A stretch of 49,511 bases of DNA from Saccoglossus kowalevskii. Taxonomy: Eukaryota > Hemichordata > Enteropneusta > Harrimaniidae. Where the stretch lies: contig NW_003133349.1 in the NCBI RefSeq assembly GCF_000003605.2, positions 306,214-355,724 on the forward strand, read 5' to 3'. Position numbers and translations under genes: made by a program. The notes beneath the pieces are model-generated. The model was not told the origin of the DNA and did not search any database. It was given only the letters and a program-made list of their open reading frames with translations. This document shows positions 1-10,443 of this stretch, one piece after another (position 1 is the first letter of the stretch; each line of letters opens with the position of its first letter).

Positions 1-632
1 ATAGGACCTTGATGCACGTCTTTTTTTTTTCCCGGATCAAGTTCGAAATGGCCGACTGACGGCCATTTTGTTTTAAAGAATTCAGTTCTGGATCCGTATC
101 CGAGACATGTCTGGATTGATCAAGTTCAAACTTCACACACACAAGGCACATCATGTCACAAATATGTGTGTACATTTGTTTCATGATCTCATTAACGATA
201 GCCAAATGGCGGCCGCTTTAAGGCCGAAAATGCATTGAAATCGCACATTTTCACCATTCCGGACCCAGATCTCAGTTATGCATGGACGGATTTTGTTCAA
301 ATTTGGTACATACATTAAACATAATAGGACCTTGATGCACGTTTTTTTTTTGTTCGGATCAAGTTTGAAATGGCAGACTGGCGGCCATTTTGTTTTAAAG
401 AATTCAGTTCTGGATCCGTATCCGAGACATGTCTGGATTGATCAAGTTCAAACTTCACACACACATGGTACATCATATCACAAATAGATATGTGCATTTG
501 TTTCATGATCCGCTTAATAATAGCTGAATGATGGTCATTTTAAGGCCGAAAATGCATCAAAATCACGTATTTTCACAATTCCGGAACCGGATCTCAGTCA
601 TGCATGGATGGATTTTGTTCAGATTTAGTACA
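1..632. repeat. Tandem dimer of a ~323-bp repeat
   Basis: The text starting at base 1 restarts at base 324 and stays alignable to about 632, with scattered substitutions. The first copy is cut by the window edge, so more copies may lie to the left. Each unit carries a short inverted repeat, AAATGGCC facing GGCCATTT at about 48-70, degraded in copy 2. Short reading frames here are not gene-like. I do not recognise the family; it could be a satellite or a tandemly duplicated non-autonomous DNA transposon. Confidence 0.85.
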
Positions 633-3600
633 ATGTGTTGTACATATGCAGGTGCATTTCGGTCATGATCTGCTTTGAATGTATATGTCACTCAAATATG
701 AACGGAACGGGGACGTGTCATTGACAATGACTTGTTTTGGTATTGAGTGAAGTACTGGGGAGATTTGTACATTTTTTTATGATGAAAGAATGGCGGTCAC
801 AACACAGTGATTTCATTGGTAACAAGTAATGTATTGAACACTCATTGTACATCTAGCATTGGATCCATGTTGTACATGATGCATTACAACCACTGCCCTT
901 TACCAATTATTGCCCAACACCACATTGTACTATTTTCCATATTTGCTGACATCTATCCAAATTGCAAAGGTGGCAAAGAAATGAACATTGATGTTGTCAA
1001 GAAATGAAAAGTGATCTATGTTTGTAGCATTCTTGATTAAGCTAATCAGAACAATTCTTACTGTTGCACAGCTATTACCATGGTTACCAGTGATAACCTG
1101 ACCATGGATTGTGTATTATATTTCATCTGTTAGAAGAAAATACCCTTGCGTAGTTGCCCGATCAAAATGCGGCTTATTTGGAGATTGCTACCTAACCTAG
1201 CGTCCAGACTACCATATATGGTGATAATACTGACTTGATATGCTAATTGGTGCTTCCTTATGATGAAACCAACGATATTCTGTCTATATTGCTTCATTAA
1301 TTCTTTGATAAGCACCAATCTTGTTGTATTTAGATAAGGTAAATGCAAGTATTTGCCTTTAATAAATAATATTTGTATTTATATCTAGTGTTAGTGTGTT
1401 TTGTATGGTTGCGTAATGACATGATATGGACTATACTGGAAACAGATTATACAATATTCTGAACATGTGTTTCTGGCTTAGTTTGTAGTCTGTTTCAAAA
1501 TACTCACTTTACACCCGTTTCTGTAGTCTGATTCATTACAACCATTACTACAAAATACTTAGGAAATTATAACGTAATCCTGCAGGCACAGAGAAACTGA
1601 GTGCACAGAACAGTTGGAAATGTGTTCAAAAAACACAGGAAATAAAGCCATTCAGGGTGAGTGTGGATTAAGCCTGATAAGTGCATCACATGTAAAGTGA
1701 AAGATAAAAAAAGAATTTGACTGAACAATGTTAAACAAATGGTACAAAAACATAAGCCTAGAGTACGGTACTGTGAATAATATAAAGACAAAACTTGCTT
1801 TAAAGGTATGCAACTACAAATTGTCTGCAAGTTCAGCCACTCTTGGCCAAACTAATAAACTTCAGTTATATTCTGTAACAAGTTATGTCTATGTGATAAA
1901 TTCTGCCCAGCCTGATTTGAGTGCTGGATGCTAATATTCATTTTGCTATTTAATTAGTTAATCGTACTACTTTAATTTCAAATATTACACTGTAAAATTA
2001 ATCTGCTTTGACTTGTCTACACTGCAATATGTAAATGTCTTCTACGGAATGATAACCTGATTGGTTAAGAACACTCATGAAAAATAATAAAGAAACTATT
2101 TGTCAGATATGTTATCAACATGACAAATTTTATAAACATGAATGTTTTGTTTTTCTTTAATATTTCATCTTTGTTACAAAGTATTGATGCCGCTCTTATT
2201 TGTTTAAGGTAGAAGGGGCGGGTAGCTGGTACAGGGAAATAAAAAGGGCTTTTTACAAGAAAAAAATGTGTTACAGTGAAAATTGAATTTTGCAGTGAAT
2301 CTGTCATCTAGTCGTTTTACAGTTTCGAAAATGTAATTTTCCTGGATTATTCTTTACGACTTTTTTTATTTAGATGTAAATTCTTGTACATACCGTGAAA
2401 AATGACACATTTTTACAGTGTATGAAAAAAATATTTGATTGATTACGTTGTGATTACAGAATTACGGAATTTATTTTTTTCAATTTACGTTGTACGAACA
2501 AAAATATATTGCAATTACGTTGAACGAAAAATCCTCCTTTTGATAAAGTTGGTCATCGAGGTTCATTGGTTTATTATGTACGACTATGGAGCTTTTGTCC
2601 CACGGAAATATGAAATAGCATTCTTTTGTGAAAGTGACATATATTGAGAAACTTGTCCTAATATTTTTCAAAAATTGCAATTTTTAGAACAATTCCACAA
2701 GATTTTTTTAAAAACTTTTTAAAGGCCGGTAGTCATTGTGCCACTCATGCATGAGATATATGGGTCTCATATAAAGAAAGATGACGACTTTGCCTGTTGC
2801 GCAGATCAACGAGTACAAAATGAGACGTTACCAAGCTTTAATTACGGTGATATTTTTTAGGTGATTGGAAGGTATCAAAAGAGTCATAGCGGTAATTAGT
2901 ACAAGTCACTCCTAGGTCAAAACCTCGTACATGTGATTTCCTTTAGAAGAGTGCATTGGATTGTGGGAAAATCAATGTTTAATAACCCAAAAGTCGCACA
3001 TGCGCAGTGCAACGACCACCGCTCTTTAAAAACCCAGATTTTTTAAATAATTGAGATCAGCAAAAAGTACACCATCACTCAGAATATACAATTTGCAAAG
3101 ACGAACGCCAATAATAAAAAACAAACGTTTTCATAAACTTCAGATTTACAACAGAGGGCGCGTCTTTCTTGACATGCATAGATAGTATTTGGTAATTGTT
3201 ATAAGTAACTATTCAAAATAAACATGTTTCAAACAACCGCGGGAGGATAGGAAAAAATGTTTAAACATAATAACGACACGAACAACAGCCATAAAACTCC
3301 CCCAAAACGTCTACCTATTTTGAATAGTTTTTTAGGACAATGATTACCAACAAATATCGACTATATATCTTAACAATGAAATCACTAAAATATCCGACAA
3401 TATAACATAAAAAACTCGCGACTGAAACGTCCGCCTTCTGCAAGGACCTATAAGCCCTTTTGTAGATCTGTGGTATATCTTTTTGCTCAACACATGTGCC
3501 GGAAAGGCTGGTCGATAGTTCTGTTGCCAAAATTTACGTGCACTGAAGAATTGGTTAAATGTTTTTAATCTGATAAAGAATCGAGAAATCTTTATCCAAA

Positions 3601-4173
3601 ACATCACATCCTTCTCGCTTCATGAACAACTATGGTAATCCGAATGTGTTTGTGCATAAACTGAGAAAAGACACGATGAGCGCAACATTGCACCAAACTT
3701 ATAGCCAACCTCCAGTACATAAGTATTTAATTTACCACGGCAGTATCTTGTGAATGGGGCACCTTATTTCGGCCTTTAATATATGGAGGGTAATAATTTA
3801 AACAAAATACGGGAATTCAAAATCAACGATTTTAGATTATTTCTATCATGGTCTCTATATTTCTATCTATCAACTTACTAAAGCAAGAATGCGGAAATAT
3901 GACATCCGCTGTCAAGTCACGATTCCGGTACATAAGTCATGTGACTTAAGACATAGTGTGCACATAACCTTGTTGTAGGAACTAATTACTACGCTTTCTC
4001 TCACTCATCCGGCCGCGGACCAGGAACACTAGTGGAAGGCCAGTCAGTGCGACATATTTTGGAAAATACACTTATAAGTATGGTGTAATTATTTCCTCAA
4101 ATGATATTAATAAACGGTCTTTGGTATATTATCCTAGTTATATCATTGTAGCCATGAAATCTGATGAAAATTC
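633..4173. other. Intergenic, no gene recognised
   Basis: AT-rich sequence with only short, compositionally random reading frames on both strands (all under 90 codons, none with a recognisable motif or convincing splice context). From about 2700 onward CpG dinucleotides become more frequent up to the IL-17 promoter, which may reflect unmethylated upstream sequence. Nothing else identified. Confidence 0.6.
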
Positions 4174-4184
4174 GGGATATTCCC
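4174..4184. promoter_or_regulatory. NF-kB-type site upstream of IL-17 gene
   Basis: GGGATATTCCC fits the kB consensus GGGRNNYYCC. It sits in a larger near-palindrome (TTCGGGA, three bases, TCCCGAA). It lies 30 bp upstream of the TATA box and 110-120 bp upstream of the cytokine start codon. Rel/NF-kB control of IL-17 genes is known in vertebrates and reported in molluscs; binding here is inferred from sequence only. Confidence 0.6.
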
Positions 4185-4213
4185 GAAAAGTACTCAACTC
4201 GGATACGACTCCC

Positions 4214-4220
4214 TATAAAA
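4214..4220 (+). promoter_or_regulatory. TATA box of IL-17 gene
   Basis: TATAAAA about 74 bp upstream of the chosen start codon. It predicts transcription starting near 4240-4250 and a 5' leader of roughly 50 nt, typical of a compact inducible cytokine promoter. The transcription start was not observed directly. Confidence 0.55.
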
Positions 4221-4293
4221 AAGAAGGATCCTTTGATAAATTTCAATGTGAACTAAGATAACAATAACTTCGAATCGCTAACATATTTGTGAG

Positions 4294-6128
4294 ATGTCAG
4301 TAACGATGCAAAGCTGTATTCTTTTGTTGGCGCTGGTAAGTAGTACTTCATATTAACGTGATTTTAATTTCCTATACAATATACTAGTATGATTCAAATT
4401 ATACGCTGACAGTACTAGTCGCATTAAAAGTAAACGTAACCTTCGCGTACGACGGAGTTTATCACATTGGGAACTATTATTGTTTAAAATATGATTGTCG
4501 GTTTTATAGATATGTCATATTTTAAAGTATATGAATTATAAACAAACATACAATGTTTGGCTGTAAAATTTCGAAATAACCCTACTTTATTTCCCTGCAT
4601 TACATCGACACCATGATTTACTATATTTACAGTAGATGATGTGTTAATGCTCGTTTTTTTGTATTCAATTATTCTCTCTGATATGTAATGGGAATGAATT
4701 ATACAACAGTGATTGTGTCGAACTACTATCGTGTATCGCACATTCTACGTTGTTGTTTTATTCATGTAAATTTATGTAATTCACTCTACTGGATTGAATG
4801 TATACGATTCATGTATTTGCTTCCTGTTTCAATGTAGACATTTATTCATTCTAATAAATTTATTTTACCATGTTATCTTCAGTTAAACATTATTATAATC
4901 ATTGTACGTCGCTGTCGTTTGATGTTCATTGATTGAGAAACAAATAATTGCAAGCAGCAGTCTGGACAGTAATTTATTCACCCCTCAGCTTCATATTTTG
5001 ATCGTGACAATCGTTAAACAAAATATTCCACTTATGAACGAGAAATCTGATGCGAATGCATGTACATCAAAAACGGAAATAGTCCCGGAATCAAATAAAA
5101 ATCGAAATTTCGTGATTGTATTTATAGATATATATTTACTGTGTTTCAAAAAATATTATTCAACGTTATTTTACAGATAGTGTTCGTGACGACGATCACG
5201 GTCACAGCCACGTGCCTACGAGATAGCGCACGTGAAGACCCTTGTCCGACAAGTAGAATGATAGACGAAGCAAAAGCTACGTATACTCTTCGGTACGAGC
5301 GCCCTCTGACCATCAATACGAATGTAAATGTCGGTGACAATAACTGTCCGGGGAATGATATGAGTGCACAACATACACATAGTTGTCCATGGGAAAATAA
5401 CGTAACGACAGACTGTAACAGGATTCCTGAAACCATCGTTAATGCTACTTGTCTGTGTGCAGCTTGTCAGACGTACTATGACGTCACTATACCATTTGGT
5501 AGTTGTGTTGCAATCACATATGAAATGCCAGTGCTAAGAAAATATAGAGAATGTGACAGGTAAGAACACATTAAACGCCTTTGTATATATTTTACGAACA
5601 TACATTATGCCTGAGTTCAACAAGATGACTGCAAATCAAGTTCACCGACATTTTTGTATCAATCCTTGAAAACGATTCATTTATTACCAGAATTGAAATT
5701 TGTTTTCCTCGCCAAGTACGCCTCGATATGGGTGACTGAAACTGCGACATACTTAAAGTTGTTTGTTATAAGACGAAGTTTCAAATTACGTTTGAGGTAC
5801 TTGGTTATTAGCAAATCACATTCTGATTTCCGCACACTCCCAATCAGGTGAAGTTTGCGTCCGAGTGATTCCATCGGTGAGGGCGTGTGTTGCCAAGTAT
5901 CCCCATGACATTACAAGTCAAAGACGGTGAACGACATCTTACCATTCGTCATTCCGGTCTAAGACGAGTTAACTTAGAAACAAACTTAAAAGTACTACTA
6001 GTATTAAGTGTTAAAGTTTATAAACTATAAAGTATTGTATCTAGAATCTTATCTTTTATTTTTTCAGGTTCGTGCCATCGGTCGAGACAGTCGTCGTAGG
6101 ATGTACCTGTTTGATCGATACCAGTTAG
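4294..6128 (+). CDS. IL17: Interleukin-17 family cytokine, 3 coding exons, 161 aa
   Basis: Secreted cystine-knot cytokine that signals through IL-17 receptors. Exons: 4294-4335, 5177-5559 and 6068-6128 (stop TAG 6126). Introns 4336-5176 and 5560-6067 both begin GTAAG and end TTACAG or TTTTCAG. The spliced frame is 161 codons. Residues 1-26 form a hydrophobic signal peptide that is completed only by joining exons 1 and 2. The knot region shows family hallmarks: CPW at 84-86, RIP at 96-98, C106-x-C-x2-C111, PVLRK at 132-136, C140, and VGCTC at 152-156. By analogy with IL-17F, C106-C154 and C111-C156 would be the knot disulfides; C108 and other cysteines are extra. N-glycosylation sequons are at N89 and N103. 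Start: an in-frame TAA at 4279 lies 15 nt upstream of ATG 4294; Met5 is a less likely alternative. No breaks seen. IL-17 genes are often expanded in marine invertebrates; I cannot assign a vertebrate orthologue. Confidence 0.93.
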
Positions 6129-6860
6129 AGCGGTTTTAACAACAGAGCCAGTAACCAAGTCTGACAACTCGCATAATTGTGGGCCTAAGTTACGGCTACT
6201 ATTGTCTATGTTGCACTAAAAACAAATAAGCCAAAGCTCCACACTGGCAGTTGTCTCGCAGCGGGCGTTCAAATTTGTATTCGTCGCGTGGGTCCCATGT
6301 TAAAACGACGCAGCAATACGATTGTGGCGCTCTTTGAAGTTACACTCTGTTAGGATTACATTAGAATAATTTTGTGATGTAGTTGTAACGCCCGAACCCC
6401 CCCCCCCCCAAATGTGCTCGTTGAAATGTTACATTTTTTGACAGATATCTGTCCCCGGTATCTGTCACTGTTATTTTTGCAACTATAATGTGTCGTACTA
6501 GTAATTCTGACACATTGTATTAAATCGAGTACAATTCCAAAGAAAAAAGCTTCTGAATGTAAAATGCAGGTGTTGCCATCCAGTCATTACAGTGATCATT
6601 AAATCTTTTTTAATTATATTTTTCCAAAAAGGGCAAAATGTTGCACCAACATTTGGGTGAGAAGAAATCTTATTTCGTTATTAGTACTCCTGTTCAAACG
6701 ATACATATAATGTAAAATACCACGTATTCAAATATAGTATTTTTCGACATTCGAAAAAAGTATATATATTATATTATAATGCTTAATCAAGGTATCTGTT
6801 CGTGTTTTCTTTATTTTAATGTAATTTTCTTAACTAAGCTTGTTCACGAAATAAAAAAAG
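6129..6860 (+). other. Probable 3' UTR of IL-17 gene
   Basis: Non-coding sequence after the stop. Poly(A) signal candidates are ATTAAA at 6519-6524 and 6598-6603 and AATAAA at 6850-6855; which is used cannot be told. A run of 13 C at 6397-6409 is a likely length-variable site. Confidence 0.4.
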
Positions 6861-8420
6861 CTATTATTAATTGTAATAGAATTGTAGTAAATAACTCTGG
6901 GACGAAATGGTCATGGATGAAACATCACTCTGCTACCAAGGTTATAGGGTTGTTGCGTTCGTTTTCAAACACCCAACACCGCCACCGCAAACGATTTGAT
7001 ATCATGAACTACTAGTGTATCCATGCTCGACCGAAATCCTGCTCTAGAATGCTCAATTTCATCTCAAATGACATCTATTGAGTGCACATGCACACGTGTG
7101 CTATATGATGTATATATGAAGTGTAATCTTTATCAGTCAAGGCGTGTCAGAGATAGAACTGACTTTCTTAAAACAAAATGACGTGCTCGCGAAATGGCAG
7201 AAAGACATTATTTTGACGCATTTTGACGCCCGTGTGCGTAGCACAAAATAGAAGTCTTTGAGATTGGCCAGTTTGGATGTACTCGTATGTGTGTGTCACG
7301 GTGTATGTCTGTTCCATCGATATCTCAAGAACTGCTCGTCGAACGTCCATGCAACTTGCTAGATATATGACCCGGACAATGGACAGACCCAATTAGTCTC
7401 TACTTGAAATGCATGTATATTAATCGCCTAATTTGCATATAATTAGTTAATTTTCCGGTTTTCCACCGATATCTCACATGACAAATTTCAATGAGATTTA
7501 GCACTATAATGCGCTTTGGAAATGCACATACCTTCCTCGTTTTTGGTTGAAATTGACGCATATTAAATACATTTTGTACCTAATTTGCATAAATGTTAAA
7601 ATCTCAATTATCATATTGAAATTAAACTTGGTACATGGCAGCCACAGACTGCAAACTGTTGGTTATAATCTTAAATTCTGCAAGTAAGATTGATTTCAAA
7701 TAGCCCACCCCAAGGACAGACCTATATTACCCAACATGCATCTGGTTTAAGACGCAATATTAAATCTGTTTTTAATTTTAAACATCCTTATTTGTACTCA
7801 AGGAGCCCTAGCACACAGGAATTGTTTTTTTTAAATTGTTTTAAAATGAACACCAGTCAGCCATCTTAATTTTTTATCATGAAGCAAGTTCATGTGCATA
7901 CTGCAAGGGACACGAGTATATGTGAAGTGTTATGTTTGGATTCTGTAAGTACAACTAATAACTGATCTGATTGGACAGTGGAATAACACTGACATTTCCC
8001 AGCATGCATGGCAAATAACATCAAAGTATTTAAATGTGAAGTACTGTCAAATAATAAGTACAGCAGAAATAAAATGTAATATGCTATCAATATTTTATTA
8101 TATATATTTAATAAATCATTTGTGATTACATTTTGAAAATAGAAAAAATTGTGTTCTCATTTGCATATGTGAAGTACTCTTTGAAAGTACGGAAGACTTT
8201 CAAAATGACAAGTAAGTTTTTGTTTAATTTATATACATTTACGATTTTTCATGATAATTGGATTTTTCTTAAAAACGATTTTCCAGTCTTAGTATGTCTT
8301 AGATGTTCAGCAAACCGAGCTCTTAGACGACGAACTCTAGAACAATATATAGTTTCTAGCATTTATTACATAAAATGCAATAAACAACATTGCTGGTAAT
8401 ACAACTTAATTTATTATTCA
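6861..8420. repeat. Intergenic; probable old interspersed repeat around 7080-7690
   Basis: The stretch 7080-7690 has the texture of a decayed interspersed repeat: it is denser in CpG than its flanks, and the phrase TAATTTGCAT recurs at about 7430 and 7580 with similar following text. No terminal repeats or coding capacity were found. The rest of 6861-8420 shows only short reading frames, none convincing. Confidence 0.3.
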
Positions 8421-8609
8421 CTACAACATTTTTCTTGGGACCAAATATACGATTAGTAACAGAAGAACAAGTATAACACCTAGGTCGATTGCACAGAACG
8501 CAACCATATTTCTCAGTCTTTCCCAGTTTGAACCAATAGCTTGCTGATTGTCACGGCACCAGGCCGCAGTCGACATGTGCTGAAATATGGAACAAGTCTT
8601 TTCGCTCTT
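8421..8609 (-). CDS. Candidate terminal exon, unrecognised protein with C-terminal membrane helix
   Basis: On the minus strand an acceptor (ATTTTACAG) is followed at 8609 by 62 open codons and a TAG at 8421-8423. The peptide has a charged, Cys-containing segment (SEKTCSIFQHM, then AAWCRDNQQ) followed by about 24 hydrophobic residues (AFCAIDLGVILVLLLLIVYL) and a short basic tail (VPRKML). That is the layout of a C-terminal transmembrane segment; a divergent fourth helix of a Cys-loop receptor was considered but the IDR signature is absent. AATAAA in this orientation lies at 8410-8415, only a few bases past the stop. No upstream exon is convincing, so the gene may be partial or broken. Confidence 0.35.
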   Translation of the reverse strand, partial: KSEKTCSIFQHMSTAAWCRDNQQAIGSNWERLRNMVAFCAIDLGVILVLLLLIVYLVPRKML

Positions 8610-10323
8610 CTGTAAAATGTGAAAATATTTGTTCATTGTCTTTTGTCAGATGAATGATCTGTAAGCGTGAGTATAATTATACGATCTTCGTTATCAAAAA
8701 ACCCTAGAACCAATACAAACTGGTCTCGAGATTGGCCAATGCTTCTCAAGTAACAATACGAAGATAGCCACGTCAAATTTTATGAAAATACACGTTGTTT
8801 ATATCATTGCGTTTAAATAATTCAGAGAAGTTTATGTCTCAGATATATGTTTGATAACCCTTTTAGAATTGTAATAAGCGAGCACGGTTATTATCCGTGT
8901 AACCGTGATGGGAGTACAAGAACAACCCTTCGAATTATAGAAATAATGTAAGAAGAATACACAAATTGATGAGGAGAAAGAAGTTTTCCGTGACTCGAGT
9001 GTGATATTAATGACGAACATTCGGACGACATATTATGAATGGAAGTCCGGTGACAAATATATATGTAAGATTTCCAGTAAATATAGACCTGTTCGATTGT
9101 GTTGTTTCAGCTGGCCAACTTGAAATGTTTTTTATGTGTTCGGTGAGACATCCATGAGACTTCCTCAAGAAATCAATGTTTGCTTTCTGTTGAACGATTC
9201 GACACTGTATAAATTGACATCATGGGTCTAAAATAGTTTGTCAGCCCGTATAAAAGGTACTTCACAAAAACAAAACAAAATAAAACACCATTTCCTTTCT
9301 TTTACATCCTGTCAAGGCCACACAAGCAAGCTGACAGCCCGAGTGGGCCAGTCCATCGTAGGTATTCCAACTGAGGCTCGATTCCTTCATTCAAGCGTAC
9401 ATGGCCTTCGGCCTCCAAGCATGCACTTTTAAAAGAGCTGGCACATCCCAACACAACCCAGACCAATATTATCACAAAATTGCCATACAATAAAAAACAA
9501 CAACAATCAATAAAAATGGGTTTGCAATTTGATCGTGATTGTTCATGACAATGTTTGCTGCTAAACAACAATGATACAATTTGCAAAATTATACAGATCT
9601 ACCAAATTGATTGTTTATTAATGGTAAGCCTTCCTATGACGAGAGTAATGCCGGTATTTGCGTTGAAATTTATAAACATAGTCTACTAGACTCAGGGACT
9701 GTGTCTATACTTACCCATTTGTGCCATTTGGTATCACCAGTCCCCGAGTAAGGCCTTTGTTTCTATGAACATCCGGGGAATTAGTACAGTGTATATAACC
9801 TGGTTCTGCTAAATTACTGTTCGTGAATTTGTTTCGTACACCTAACCAGCAATATCGTTACCCATAACTCTTATACCGATCAGTTGACGTTATCGATAAG
9901 TGTACCCACAATCCTTCTATGCGTATCAGGGTTCGAAAAATCCCAAATTTTATAGTGCTAATTCTGTTTACATGTTTTGTTTACGTTGTAGAATTTGAGG
10001 TCAAAGTGAAGTTATACAACGAGGTATTGCTTTGCATGACGGTATATTTGCCGATTTTATTGAATATTCTGTAATCTGTCTGATTTCCTGACCCCCTCGT
10101 TTCCAGACCGGGGATAGAGGGACTGTCCTGTACCAAACAAATTCACGACCACTGTAAACCGCACAGTTATCGCCAGGGAGTACAAAGATAACACCTAAAA
10201 AGCGTAGTGATATTTTTTGCAAAATGAACAAATGTTCTTCTCATCAGAACCAATTTTCCCAAATCAACCATATTTACAAATCATCTTTCATACAATAGAC
10301 ACCAAAAAGAGAACTAACAAGAC
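8610..10323. other. Intergenic or intronic of minus-strand gene(s); no firm feature
   Basis: Holds a possible 3' UTR for the exon at 10324-10443, with a minus-strand AATAAA at 10056-10061; a near-perfect 20-bp inverted repeat (9821-9840 against 10129-10148, 19 of 20 matching); a weak tRNA-SINE-like block near 9325-9385; and a minus-strand open segment ending in a consensus donor at 9715. None is strong enough to call on its own. Confidence 0.35.
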
Positions 10324-10443
10324 TTATGAGAAGAAGATATCCGACACTTCCGCCACGCACGTGTAATCACGGACTAGTAGTGTGCCACCATAATATGTAC
10401 CTTGACCATTTGGACATTGGGAGAGACAACATTGATATACAAC
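10324..10443 (-). CDS. Candidate terminal exon, unrecognised cysteine-rich protein
   Basis: On the minus strand a good acceptor (long T-rich tract ending TTATCAG) is followed at 10443 by exactly 39 open codons and TAA at 10324. The peptide begins VVYQCCLSQCPNGQG, contains YYGGTLLVRDYTC and ends SDIFFS. The four Cys look like the end of a small extracellular disulfide-rich domain; a TNF-receptor-type repeat is possible but not shown. AATAAA lies about 265 nt beyond the stop, as expected of a 3' UTR. The other two frames close inside the exon. No upstream exon could be joined with confidence. Confidence 0.4.
   Translation of the reverse strand, partial: VVYQCCLSQCPNGQGTYYGGTLLVRDYTCVAEVSDIFFS

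Noticed and set aside
3315-3607. Minus-strand overlapping frames of 71 and 87 codons
   Set aside because: Two frames overlap each other, neither has a recognisable domain or splice sites.
5141-5176. ATG at 5141 as start of the IL-17 protein
   Set aside because: It lies in intron 1 just before the TTACAG acceptor; the exon at 4294 gives a better signal peptide and has promoter elements.
8421-8609. Cys-loop receptor fourth membrane helix
   Set aside because: The helix and preceding Trp fit loosely, but the conserved aspartate-arginine motif and its spacing from Trp are missing, so no family name is given.
9325-9385. A tRNA gene
   Set aside because: A- and B-box-like words are present but no acceptor stem or cloverleaf can be drawn.
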